The notes beneath the pieces are model-generated. The model saw only the letters and a program-made list of their open reading frames with translations, searched no databases and was not told the origin of the DNA. 64,000 nt of DNA, taken from assembly GCA_016714935.1 (NCBI GenBank), contig JADKBU010000050.1, positions 1-64,000 on the forward strand, written 5' to 3'. This DNA is from Candidatus Accumulibacter propinquus (GTDB taxonomy: Bacteria; Pseudomonadota; Gammaproteobacteria; Burkholderiales; Rhodocyclaceae). A program made the position numbers and the translations under genes. Position 1 is the first letter of the stretch, and every line of letters starts with the position of its first letter. Positions 24,573 through 32,001 of the stretch are shown piece by piece.

Positions 24573-25361
24573 TCAATCGGCCGAACGCAACCGAGGCAAC
24601 ACGGCCAGGGCATTCAGCGCTGTGGCCCGCGCCAGATCGTTGGCGTCGATGCCGCGCAATTCGGCCAGCACGGCGTTGATCCGCGGCAACTGCGCCGGCG
24701 TGTTCCGGCCGCCCGCCAGCCACTCGGGCGGCATGTCCGGGGCATCGGTTTCCAGCACTATCGAAGCCAGGGGCAGCGTAGCGGCGAGGTGGCGAATACG
24801 CGTCGAGCCGGAGTAGGTCAAAGCACCGCCAAAGCCGAGTCGAAAACCCAACCGGACAAATTCGTCCGCCTGCTGGCGGCTGCCGTTGAAGGCGTGCGCA
24901 ATCCCACCCCGGACGGTGATGCGGCGCAGATATTTGAGCACCTGATCCACCGAGCGGCGCACGTGCAAAAGCACCGGCAGGTCCGTTGCACGGGCAATCT
25001 TGAGTTGCTCGACGAAAAAATACTCCTGCTTCTCGACATCCGGATCAGCGACAAAAAAGTCAAGGCCAATTTCACCGACGGCAACCGGCCATTGCGGTCC
25101 GTCCGAAACAAGCTGCAGCCACTCGCGCAATGCCGCCAGATCGGCCTCGCCGGCGGACTTGACGAAAAGCGGATGGATACCGAAGGCCGGGACACATCCT
25201 GCATGGCGCGCACAGCATTCCCTGACTTCGGTGAAGCTCGCTACATCGACCGCCGGGACGAGCATGCTTGACACCCCCAATGCCCGTGCCAAGGCAACCA
25301 CCTCGTCGCGGTCACCAGCAAACGCGGCCGCAGCAAGGTGGCAATGCGTGTCAATCAGCAT
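24573..25361 (-). CDS. TatD-family metal-dependent hydrolase
   Basis: 262 residues. The metal sites are readable: IDTHCHL (DxH) at the start, FGIHPLF, VGEIGLDFF, HVRRS, HAFNGSRQQ and LETDAPDMPP. TatD proteins are 3'-5' exonucleases or related phosphoesterases; the sub-family (YjjV/YcfH-like) cannot be fixed. It stands nine bases downstream of the enoyl-CoA hydratase gene on the same strand, within a run that continues through dadA and spoT. Confidence 0.9.
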   Translation of the reverse strand: MLIDTHCHLAAAAFAGDRDEVVALARALGVSSMLVPAVDVASFTEVRECCARHAGCVPAFGIHPLFVKSAGEADLAALREWLQLVSDGPQWPVAVGEIGLDFFVADPDVEKQEYFFVEQLKIARATDLPVLLHVRRSVDQVLKYLRRITVRGGIAHAFNGSRQQADEFVRLGFRLGFGGALTYSGSTRIRHLAATLPLASIVLETDAPDMPPEWLAGGRNTPAQLPRINAVLAELRGIDANDLARATALNALAVLPRLRSAD

Positions 25362-25370
25362 CGCCGAAGC

Positions 25371-26165
25371 TCAACCCCGATCGTAGGATGCCTTGCGACG
25401 CTCGAAGAAGGCGGCCAAACCCTCGTTGAAATCGGGATGCGCACCACAGGCTGCAAAGGCGCGCTGTTCGGCGTGCAATTGAGTTTCCAGAGCGGTGTCC
25501 AGCGACTGATTCAGCAAGGCTTTGGTGCGTGCCAATGCAGCGGCCGGACCGGCGGCCAGACGCTGTGCCAGCCCCTCGGCCTCGGCTGTCAACTGCGCCA
25601 GGGGCACAACGCGATTGACCAGCCCCAGTTCGCGAGCACATGTGGCGTCGAAGCGGTCGCCGAGCAGGGCGATCTCCATCGCCTGTTTGAGGCCGACCTG
25701 CCTCGGCAAGGACCAGGTCGCACCGCCGTCCGGGGACAGGGCAATGTTGCTGTAGGCCAGAGTGAAGTAAGCATTGTCGGCTGCAACGACCAGATCACAG
25801 GCCATCATCAGCGACATTCCGAAGCCCGCAACGGCACCATGCACGGCGGCGATCACCGGCTTCGGCATGCCCTTGAGGTTGAGGATGGTGGTATGCACGA
25901 CGGCGATCATTTCTTCGAAGCGTATTTGCCGCTGCTGCGGCGACATCGCCAGTTGGTCACGAAACCATTTGAGGTCGCCGCCGGCCATGAAGTGATCACC
26001 GGCGCCGCGCAACACGACCGCACGTACGTCGGGATCAAAAGCGGCACGTGCTGTCGTCGTGCGCAGGTCGTCGATCATCGCCAGATTGAGTGCGTTGAGC
26101 GATTCCGGCCGGTTGAGGGTCAACGTGGCGACATGACCACTGACCTCGTAAATCACTGTGCTCAT
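25371..26165 (-). CDS. Enoyl-CoA hydratase/isomerase family protein
   Basis: 264 residues from ATG 26165; the longer open frame upstream overlaps dadA and is not homologous. Crotonase marks: TLNRPESLNALNLAMI, FMAGGDLKWF (oxyanion hole region), VIAAVHGAVAGFGMSLMMAC, LSPDGGATWSLPRQVGLKQA and FNEGLAAFFERRKASY. The Asp-Gly in place of the second Glu suggests a PaaG/FadB1x-type hydratase or isomerase acting on acyl-CoA esters. Pathway not evident from neighbours. Confidence 0.88.
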   Translation of the reverse strand: MSTVIYEVSGHVATLTLNRPESLNALNLAMIDDLRTTTARAAFDPDVRAVVLRGAGDHFMAGGDLKWFRDQLAMSPQQRQIRFEEMIAVVHTTILNLKGMPKPVIAAVHGAVAGFGMSLMMACDLVVAADNAYFTLAYSNIALSPDGGATWSLPRQVGLKQAMEIALLGDRFDATCARELGLVNRVVPLAQLTAEAEGLAQRLAAGPAAALARTKALLNQSLDTALETQLHAEQRAFAACGAHPDFNEGLAAFFERRKASYDRG

Positions 26166-26184
26166 GCTGTTCTCCTGTATGCAC

Positions 26185-27420
26185 TTAAAGGAACCGGAAG
26201 GACAACTCGGGCGAGCGGCCGCTGATGATATCGGCCAAGGCAGCGCCCGAGCCGCAGGCCATTGTCCAGCCCAGCGTACCGTGGCCGGTGTTGAGGTAAA
26301 GATTGGGAATTGCCGAACGGCCGATGAGCGGCACGTTGGACGGCGTCGCCGGGCGCAGACCACACCAGAATACGGCCTCCCCGGCGGGACGCAAAGCCGG
26401 AAACAGTTCACCGGCCCGCAGCATCAGCGCAGTGCAACGCACCGGATTGAGTTCGGTATTGTACCCATTGAATTCGGCTGTTCCGGCAATTCGCAGGCGC
26501 TGGCCAAGACGCGAAAATACGAGTTTGTGACCGTCGTCGGTGAGACTGACGCTTGGCGCGACGCTGTCCGCTGCCAGCGGCACGGTAGCCGAATAGCCTT
26601 TGGCCGGATAAACCGGCAGTCGCAAACCAAGCGGGCGCAGCAACAGCGGCGTGTAACTGCCGAGTGCGGCGACGTAGACGTCGGCCTGATGCCGCTGGCC
26701 ACCGACCAGCACGCCGTCGATCCGGCCCGCTGCGGCGATCAGCCGATCGACCGTGGCACCGTAGTGAAAAACGACGCCGCGCGCCGCACAGCGGGCCGCA
26801 AGCTGCTGGGTGAAACGATGCGCATCACCGGATTCGTCGGCTGCCGTATAGTCCGCGCCGACCAGCAGCGCGCGTGCTTCTGCAAGAGCCGGCTCGATGG
26901 CGATGCACTCGTCGACGCTCACCGTGCGTCGTTCGCAGCCAAACTCGCGCATCAGCACCGCCGCCTCGATGGCCGCGGCAAACTCGCGACGGTCGGTATA
27001 TACGTGCAGAATGCCGCGTTCGAGATGGTCATAAACCAGCGAGGTTTCGGCGCGCAGCGCCTGCAACTGGCGACGGCTGTAGAGCGCCAGGTTGACGATC
27101 TGGCGCATGTTGTCGCGCGTCCGCCGTGTGCTGCACTCGCGCAGAAAACGCAGACTCCAGTCCAGCAAGGCCGCATCCCAGCGAAGGCGGAACAGCAATG
27201 GCGCGTCCTCGCGCCGCATCCAGGACAAGGCACGCAGCGGGGCATGCGGGTTGGCCCACGGTTCGGCGTGCGAGACTGAAATCTGGCCGCCATTGGCAAA
27301 GCTGGTTTCCAGTCCTGCGGCAGGCTGACGATCGAGCATCGTCACCTGGTGCCCCGCTTTGGCCAGATACCAGGCACTGGTGACACCAACGACACCCGCA
27401 CCGATCACCAGAACCTTCAA
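26185..27420 (-). CDS. dadA: D-amino acid dehydrogenase
   Basis: 411 residues from TTG 27420, overlapping the spoT stop as TTGA; AGGGG lies upstream. It opens with KVLVIGAGVVGVTSAWYLAK (FAD/Rossmann), has the DadA-like SFANGGQISVSHAEPWANPH, DGHKLVFSRLGQRLRIAGTA, and ends with GHGTLGWTMACGSG and ADIISGRSPEL. It oxidises D-amino acids, chiefly D-alanine, to keto acids, delivering electrons to the respiratory chain. The coupling to spoT is unusual and may be incidental. Confidence 0.92.
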   Translation of the reverse strand: MKVLVIGAGVVGVTSAWYLAKAGHQVTMLDRQPAAGLETSFANGGQISVSHAEPWANPHAPLRALSWMRREDAPLLFRLRWDAALLDWSLRFLRECSTRRTRDNMRQIVNLALYSRRQLQALRAETSLVYDHLERGILHVYTDRREFAAAIEAAVLMREFGCERRTVSVDECIAIEPALAEARALLVGADYTAADESGDAHRFTQQLAARCAARGVVFHYGATVDRLIAAAGRIDGVLVGGQRHQADVYVAALGSYTPLLLRPLGLRLPVYPAKGYSATVPLAADSVAPSVSLTDDGHKLVFSRLGQRLRIAGTAEFNGYNTELNPVRCTALMLRAGELFPALRPAGEAVFWCGLRPATPSNVPLIGRSAIPNLYLNTGHGTLGWTMACGSGAALADIISGRSPELSFRFL

Positions 27421-29579
27421 GCAGAGAGCCCCTGATCCCGAGTAATGCGCACGACTTCTGGAATGCGACGCACGCTGCGCATCAGACGCGCCAGGGAAGT
27501 GCGACTGGCGACCTGCACCGTAAAGTGCAGCGTGGTGTACAGTCCCGGATGCTTTTCTTCCATATTGACGTGCTCGATGTTGGTGCCGGAACGTGATATC
27601 TCGGTGGCGATGCGTCCAAGAGCGCCAACCGTGTTCTGTACCATGATCAGCAAGCGCACGCTGAACAGCTTGCCGGGCTCCGGTTCCCACTCGACGTCAA
27701 GCCACTTCGTCGGTTTGGCGCTACGCGCCTTGCGGATGGCCGGACAATCATGGGTATGGATGACCAGACCCTTGCCCTTCCAGATCGAGCCGATGATCGG
27801 ATCACCCGGGATCGGCTGGCAGCAGGGCGCGAACTGCACGGCCATGCCTTCGGTGCCACGAATGACCAGGGACGCCGGCGACTTGTCAGCCGGTTGTGGA
27901 GTATCCTCGCGCGCCAGCAGGCGACGGGCAACCACCCCGGCAAGGCGGAAGCCCAGCCCGATATCGGTGTACACTTCCTTGATCAGCTTGTTGCCGGAAT
28001 CTCGCAACACGTTCTTCCAACTCGAAACCGGCAGCTCAGAGGCAACCACGCCAAGCGCCCGCAACTCCTGGTTCAACATCTTCTCGCCAAGCGCGGTCGA
28101 CTCGTCATGGTGTGCCGTTTTCAGGTAATGGCGGATCTTGCTGCGCGCCCTGCCAGTCTTGACGTGACTGATCCAGGCCACGCTCGGGTGGGCATCGGCG
28201 GCGGTGACTACCTCGACCCGGTCACCGTTGGTCAGTTCGGTCGCCAATGGCATGAGCTTGAAATTGACCTGCGCAGCAACGCAGTGGTTGCCGATATCGG
28301 TATGCACCGCATACGCCAGATCAACCACCGTGGCACCGCGCGGCAGGGCAATGATCTTGCCTTTGGGCGTGAACACGTAGATCTCGTGCGGAAAGAGATC
28401 CACCTTGACGTGCTCGAAGAACTCGGACGAATCGCCGGTCGCACTCTGCAGGTCGAGCAGCGAGTGAAACCACTTGGTCGTCTTCTGCTGCAGTTCGGCA
28501 CCGAAGTCCTCGCTGTCCTTGTACAGCCAATGCGAGGCAACGCCTTCCTGGGCGACATTGTCCATCGCCTCGGTGCGAATCTGCAATTCGAATGGGGTGC
28601 CGTGCGGACCGATGAGCGTCGTATGCAGCGACTGATAGCCGTTGGGCTTGGGAATCGCGATATAGTCCTTGAACTTCCCTGGCACCGGTTTATAGAGGCC
28701 ATGCAGCGCACCGAGAGCGAGGTAGGCGGTGGGGACATCATTCACCAGCACTCGAAAGCCGTAAACATCGAGCACCTGCGAGAAGGACAGGTGCTTGTCC
28801 AGCATCTTGCGATAGATCGAGTACAGCCCCTTCTCGCGACCGAACACCCGCGCCTCTATGCCCGCCTCGTCCAGCTTGCCGGTGAGGCCTTCCAGGATTC
28901 GCGACAGCAACTCGCGACGGTTGCCACGCGCCGCCTTGAGCGCGCGCGCCAGAACGCGCGCGCGCATCGGATAAATCAGTTGAAACGAGAGATCCTGCAA
29001 CTCGCGAAAAAGCTTGTTGAGGCCGAGCCGACTGGCGATCGGTGCGTAAATCTCCAGTGTCTCGCGGGCGATACGGCGGCGCTTGTCGGCGCGGACGGCA
29101 GCCATCGTCTGCAGGTTGTGATGGCGGTCGGCCAGCTTGATCAGCACCACACGCAAATCGCGTGCCATGGCCATCAGCATCTTGCGGAAGTTTTCCGCCT
29201 GCGCCTCCTCGTGCGACTGGAACTCGATCTTGTCGAGCTTCGACAGTCCATCGACCAGATCCGCGACCGGTTTGCCAAAGCGCTCGGCAATCTCGACCTT
29301 GCCCACCGACGTGTCCTCCATCACGTCGTGCAGCAGCGCCGCAACCACCCCCTCCACATCCATCTGCCATTCGGCGATCGCACCGGCTACCGCCAGGGGG
29401 TGAGTAATGTAGGGTTCTCCAGACAGGCGCAGCTGCCCACGATGCGCAGCCTCGCTGAACAGATACGCCTCCCGTACGACCTGAATTTCTTCAGGCGGAA
29501 GATAGCTCAGAGTGTCGATAAAAACCTGATAAGCGGGATCGTCCTCTGGATGAGGCGACAGCGGGGCGTTGTCAGCCAC
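27417..29579 (-). CDS. spoT: Bifunctional (p)ppGpp synthetase/hydrolase
   Basis: About 720 residues from GTG 29579, which has GGTGA upstream and gives the usual SpoT length. The hydrolase HD domain shows ALLHDVMEDTSVG and ADRHHNLQTM; the synthetase region has YRKMLDKHLSF and NGYQSLHTTLIGPHGTPFEL; a TGS domain (VYVFTPKGKIIALPRGATVV), the zinc-finger helical part FAPCCQPIPGD and a C-terminal ACT domain follow. Intact HD residues support both activities. It lies downstream of gmk and rpoZ, the conserved arrangement in betaproteobacteria, linking stringent control to GMP/GDP supply. Confidence 0.95.
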   Translation of the reverse strand: MADNAPLSPHPEDDPAYQVFIDTLSYLPPEEIQVVREAYLFSEAAHRGQLRLSGEPYITHPLAVAGAIAEWQMDVEGVVAALLHDVMEDTSVGKVEIAERFGKPVADLVDGLSKLDKIEFQSHEEAQAENFRKMLMAMARDLRVVLIKLADRHHNLQTMAAVRADKRRRIARETLEIYAPIASRLGLNKLFRELQDLSFQLIYPMRARVLARALKAARGNRRELLSRILEGLTGKLDEAGIEARVFGREKGLYSIYRKMLDKHLSFSQVLDVYGFRVLVNDVPTAYLALGALHGLYKPVPGKFKDYIAIPKPNGYQSLHTTLIGPHGTPFELQIRTEAMDNVAQEGVASHWLYKDSEDFGAELQQKTTKWFHSLLDLQSATGDSSEFFEHVKVDLFPHEIYVFTPKGKIIALPRGATVVDLAYAVHTDIGNHCVAAQVNFKLMPLATELTNGDRVEVVTAADAHPSVAWISHVKTGRARSKIRHYLKTAHHDESTALGEKMLNQELRALGVVASELPVSSWKNVLRDSGNKLIKEVYTDIGLGFRLAGVVARRLLAREDTPQPADKSPASLVIRGTEGMAVQFAPCCQPIPGDPIIGSIWKGKGLVIHTHDCPAIRKARSAKPTKWLDVEWEPEPGKLFSVRLLIMVQNTVGALGRIATEISRSGTNIEHVNMEEKHPGLYTTLHFTVQVASRTSLARLMRSVRRIPEVVRITRDQGLSA

Positions 29580-29653
29580 CGGCAATTCACCGGACAGGCT
29601 GGCTGCGGCAACCGGATCCCTGATCACACACTGCCCAACCGGTGGGGTGAAAG

Positions 29654-29860
29654 TCAGGCCTGACCGCGGTTGAGGACTTCCAGACCGACCCGGCCGCCGG
29701 CGATTTCGCGCAGCGCAATTACCGTCGGCTTGTCCCGACCCGGGTCGACCAGAGGTGATGCGCCAGCGGTGATCTGACGGGCGCGGTAAGTGGCCGCCAA
29801 GGTCATCTGAAAACGGTTCGGAATACGGTGCAGACAATCGTCTACGGTCACTCTTGCCAT
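29654..29860 (-). CDS. rpoZ: RNA polymerase omega subunit
   Basis: 68 residues, normal for omega. Opening ARVTVDDCLHRIPNRFQMTL, then ATYRARQI and the conserved KPTVIALREIAGGRVGLEVL. Omega assists assembly of the beta-prime subunit and forms part of a ppGpp-binding site, which makes its place between gmk and spoT meaningful. It begins 18 bases after the gmk stop, and spoT follows about 74 bases downstream. Confidence 0.95.
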   Translation of the reverse strand: MARVTVDDCLHRIPNRFQMTLAATYRARQITAGASPLVDPGRDKPTVIALREIAGGRVGLEVLNRGQA

Positions 29861-29878
29861 GCAAATCTCCCAGGAGAG

Positions 29879-30487
29879 TCAGAGCATTGTTGCGAACAGG
29901 ATGGAATGGCGCCGGCGCTGCGCAGCGTAACGGAGTCGTGCGGCGCGAATCACCGCCAACAGGTCATGCAGCGCGCGCTGCAGATCGTCGTTGATAATAA
30001 CATAGTCGAATTCGGCCACATGCCGCATCTCATCGCGCGCCGCGGCCACGCGCAGAGCGATCGTAGCGGCGCTGTCGGTGTCCCGCTCGCAAAGACGACG
30101 CTCCAGCGCGTCGAGCGAGGGCGGTAGAATGAACACGCCGATCGCCGCCGGGAACAATCGGCGCACCTGCTGCGCCCCCTGCCAGTCAATCTCCAATAGC
30201 ACATCCTGGCCAACCTGCAAGGCCGACTCGATACCGTTCCTCGATGTGCCATAGTAGTTGCCATGCACTTGGGCCCACTCGATGAATTCATCCTTACGGA
30301 CTTTTTCCAGAAAATCCTGCACGGCAACGAAGTGATAGTGGACGCCGTCGCGCTCACCAGTTCGCGGGCTGCGCGTGCTGTGAGAAATGGACACACAGAT
30401 TCCCGGATCGTTCTCCAGCAACAGGCGCACCAGAGTCGTCTTCCCGGCACCGGATGGGGCCGTGACAATGTAGAGGTGTCCGCTCAT
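29879..30487 (-). CDS. gmk: Guanylate kinase
   Basis: 202 residues. P-loop in YIVTAPSGAGKTTLVRLLLE, the GMP-binding SISHSTRSPRTGERDG and HYHFV, then GNYYGTSRNGIESAL, LLEIDWQGAQQVR and VFILPPS. It phosphorylates GMP to GDP with ATP. First gene of the gmk-rpoZ-spoT-dadA series on this strand. The divergent gap 30488-30642 upstream must hold promoters for both directions; yicC, often found before gmk, is absent. Confidence 0.95.
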   Translation of the reverse strand: MSGHLYIVTAPSGAGKTTLVRLLLENDPGICVSISHSTRSPRTGERDGVHYHFVAVQDFLEKVRKDEFIEWAQVHGNYYGTSRNGIESALQVGQDVLLEIDWQGAQQVRRLFPAAIGVFILPPSLDALERRLCERDTDSAATIALRVAAARDEMRHVAEFDYVIINDDLQRALHDLLAVIRAARLRYAAQRRRHSILFATML

Positions 30488-30642
30488 GGTACTTTCGCCA
30501 GCAAATATATGGCCTCAATTGTACCTGCGGCGACATCGATTTTCGGATCCTCGCCACCAGCCGCTCCGATGGGCATGGACTGGCCCCGCGTTACCGACGA
30601 AAATTGCGGGATCGATCCGTTCACCGTGCGAGGAGCCCCTTG

Positions 30643-30999
30643 ATGTTCCGATGGAAGTTGATGCTGCACACTGCCCTACCGCTTGCCGCGCTATTGGCAA
30701 CGAATGCCGGCGCTGCAGTGCCGCTCAAGATTCTCGGCTTTGACGACATGTCCTGCCGTGCCTGGTCTGCGTCGAAAGACGATGTCGAGCAACGAGCACT
30801 CTACGTCGCCTGGGTACGCGGCGTGCTCAGTGGTCACAACTACGCCAACCCAAGCCAGCAGGTTTCGGCGATTTCGAGTGGAACGGTCGAACAGCATGTA
30901 AACCGCTATTGCACGGACAAACCGCTGGGGCAGTTCAGTGATGCGGCTTTTCGTCTTAGCGACCAGTTTTCCGGTCGCAACGCCGCGATCACCAAGTAG
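30643..30999 (+). CDS. Small secreted protein, HdeA/Rap1a-like, function unknown
   Basis: 118 residues from ATG 30643, preceded by AGGAG eight bases away. A clear Sec signal peptide (FRWKLMLHTALPLAALLAT, then NAGAA with AxA cleavage) is followed by a mature domain with two Cys (DMSCRAW and NRYC) and YVAWVRGVLSGHNYANP. The two-cysteine, short helical periplasmic pattern resembles HdeA/HdeB or Rap1a/Tai-type immunity-like proteins. No type VI effector lies nearby, so an immunity role is unsupported. Transcribed away from gmk and toward map. Confidence 0.6.
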   Translation: MFRWKLMLHTALPLAALLATNAGAAVPLKILGFDDMSCRAWSASKDDVEQRALYVAWVRGVLSGHNYANPSQQVSAISSGTVEQHVNRYCTDKPLGQFSDAAFRLSDQFSGRNAAITK

Positions 31000-31200
31000 A
31001 AAACGATAAGCTCGTGCGACTGTGCGGCGGCAACCACCCCCTTGCAGAAACTCGCAACTGGAGAGCCTGACAGGCCATGCCGTCCCGCGATGGCAACCCT
31101 GCCGAGTCCGGCGGGGTTGCACTCACCAGGTGGCAAATTGCCTAAGCTCCCCGCTTCCTTTATCCTTCCCCCCTCCTCCCCCTGCCGGCGACCTGAACGC

Positions 31201-32001
31201 ATGAGCATCAGCAAAAAATCCCCCCAAGAAGTCGAGAAAATGCGTGTTGCCGGCCGCCTGACGGCCGAGGTACTCGACTACATCGCGCCGCATGTCAGGT
31301 CGGGAGTCACTACTGGCGAGATCGACCAGCTCTGTCACGACTATATCGTGAATGTTCAAGGCTGCATCCCGGCGCCGCTCAACTATGCTCCACCCGGCTA
31401 CAGACCTTATCCGAAGTCGATCTGCGCCTCGATCAACCATCAGGTATGTCATGGCGTTCCCGGCGACCGTCAACTCAAGAACGGCGACATCGTCAATCTC
31501 GACGTCACCGTAATCAGCGACGGTTACCACGGCGACAGCAGCCGCATGTTCCAGGTCGGCGAGACGTCGGTGCAGGCGCGCAGACTCTGCGAGGTCACTT
31601 TCGAATGCCTCTGGTTGGGCATCGCACAGGTCAGGGCGGGCGCCCACCTCGGTGACATCGGGCATGCCATCCAGCAACATGCGGAGCAATCGGGCTATGC
31701 GGTGGTCCGCGAGTTTTGTGGGCACGGCATCGGCGCGAAATTCCACGAAGAGCCGCAAGTCCTTCACTACGGTCGCCCAAATACCGGCATCAGACTCGAG
31801 TCCGGCATGGTGTTCACCATCGAGCCGATGATCAACGCCGGCAAAGCAGCGATCCGCACCATGGCCGACGGCTGGACCATCGTCACCAAAGACCATAGCC
31901 TGTCGGCGCAGTGGGAGCACACCATCCTCGTCACCGAAACGAGCTACGAAGTCCTCACCGTATCGGAGGGCACACGCCCCAAGCCCGACTGGATCAGATA
32001 G
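31201..32001 (+). CDS. map: Methionine aminopeptidase, type I
   Basis: 266 residues from ATG 31201. Opening SISKKSPQEVEKMRVAGRL, metal ligands Asp and His in VNLDVTVISDGYHGDSSRMF, FCGHGIGAKFHEEPQVLHY, FTIEPMINAG and WEHTILVTE; this is the complete ligand set. It removes the initiator Met. The stop TAG overlaps GTG of glnD by one base, coupling translation. The 201-base gap upstream contains a long pyrimidine tract at about 31141-31185 just before the start; its role is unclear. Confidence 0.95.
   Translation: MSISKKSPQEVEKMRVAGRLTAEVLDYIAPHVRSGVTTGEIDQLCHDYIVNVQGCIPAPLNYAPPGYRPYPKSICASINHQVCHGVPGDRQLKNGDIVNLDVTVISDGYHGDSSRMFQVGETSVQARRLCEVTFECLWLGIAQVRAGAHLGDIGHAIQQHAEQSGYAVVREFCGHGIGAKFHEEPQVLHYGRPNTGIRLESGMVFTIEPMINAGKAAIRTMADGWTIVTKDHSLSAQWEHTILVTETSYEVLTVSEGTRPKPDWIR

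Noticed and set aside
30643..30999. A type VI immunity protein
   Set aside because: Resemblance to Rap1a-type proteins is limited to the two-cysteine pattern, and no effector or type VI gene is nearby.
31141..31190. Pyrimidine tract before map as a riboswitch or leader RNA
   Set aside because: It is simply C/T-rich without pairing partners that would form a conserved structure.
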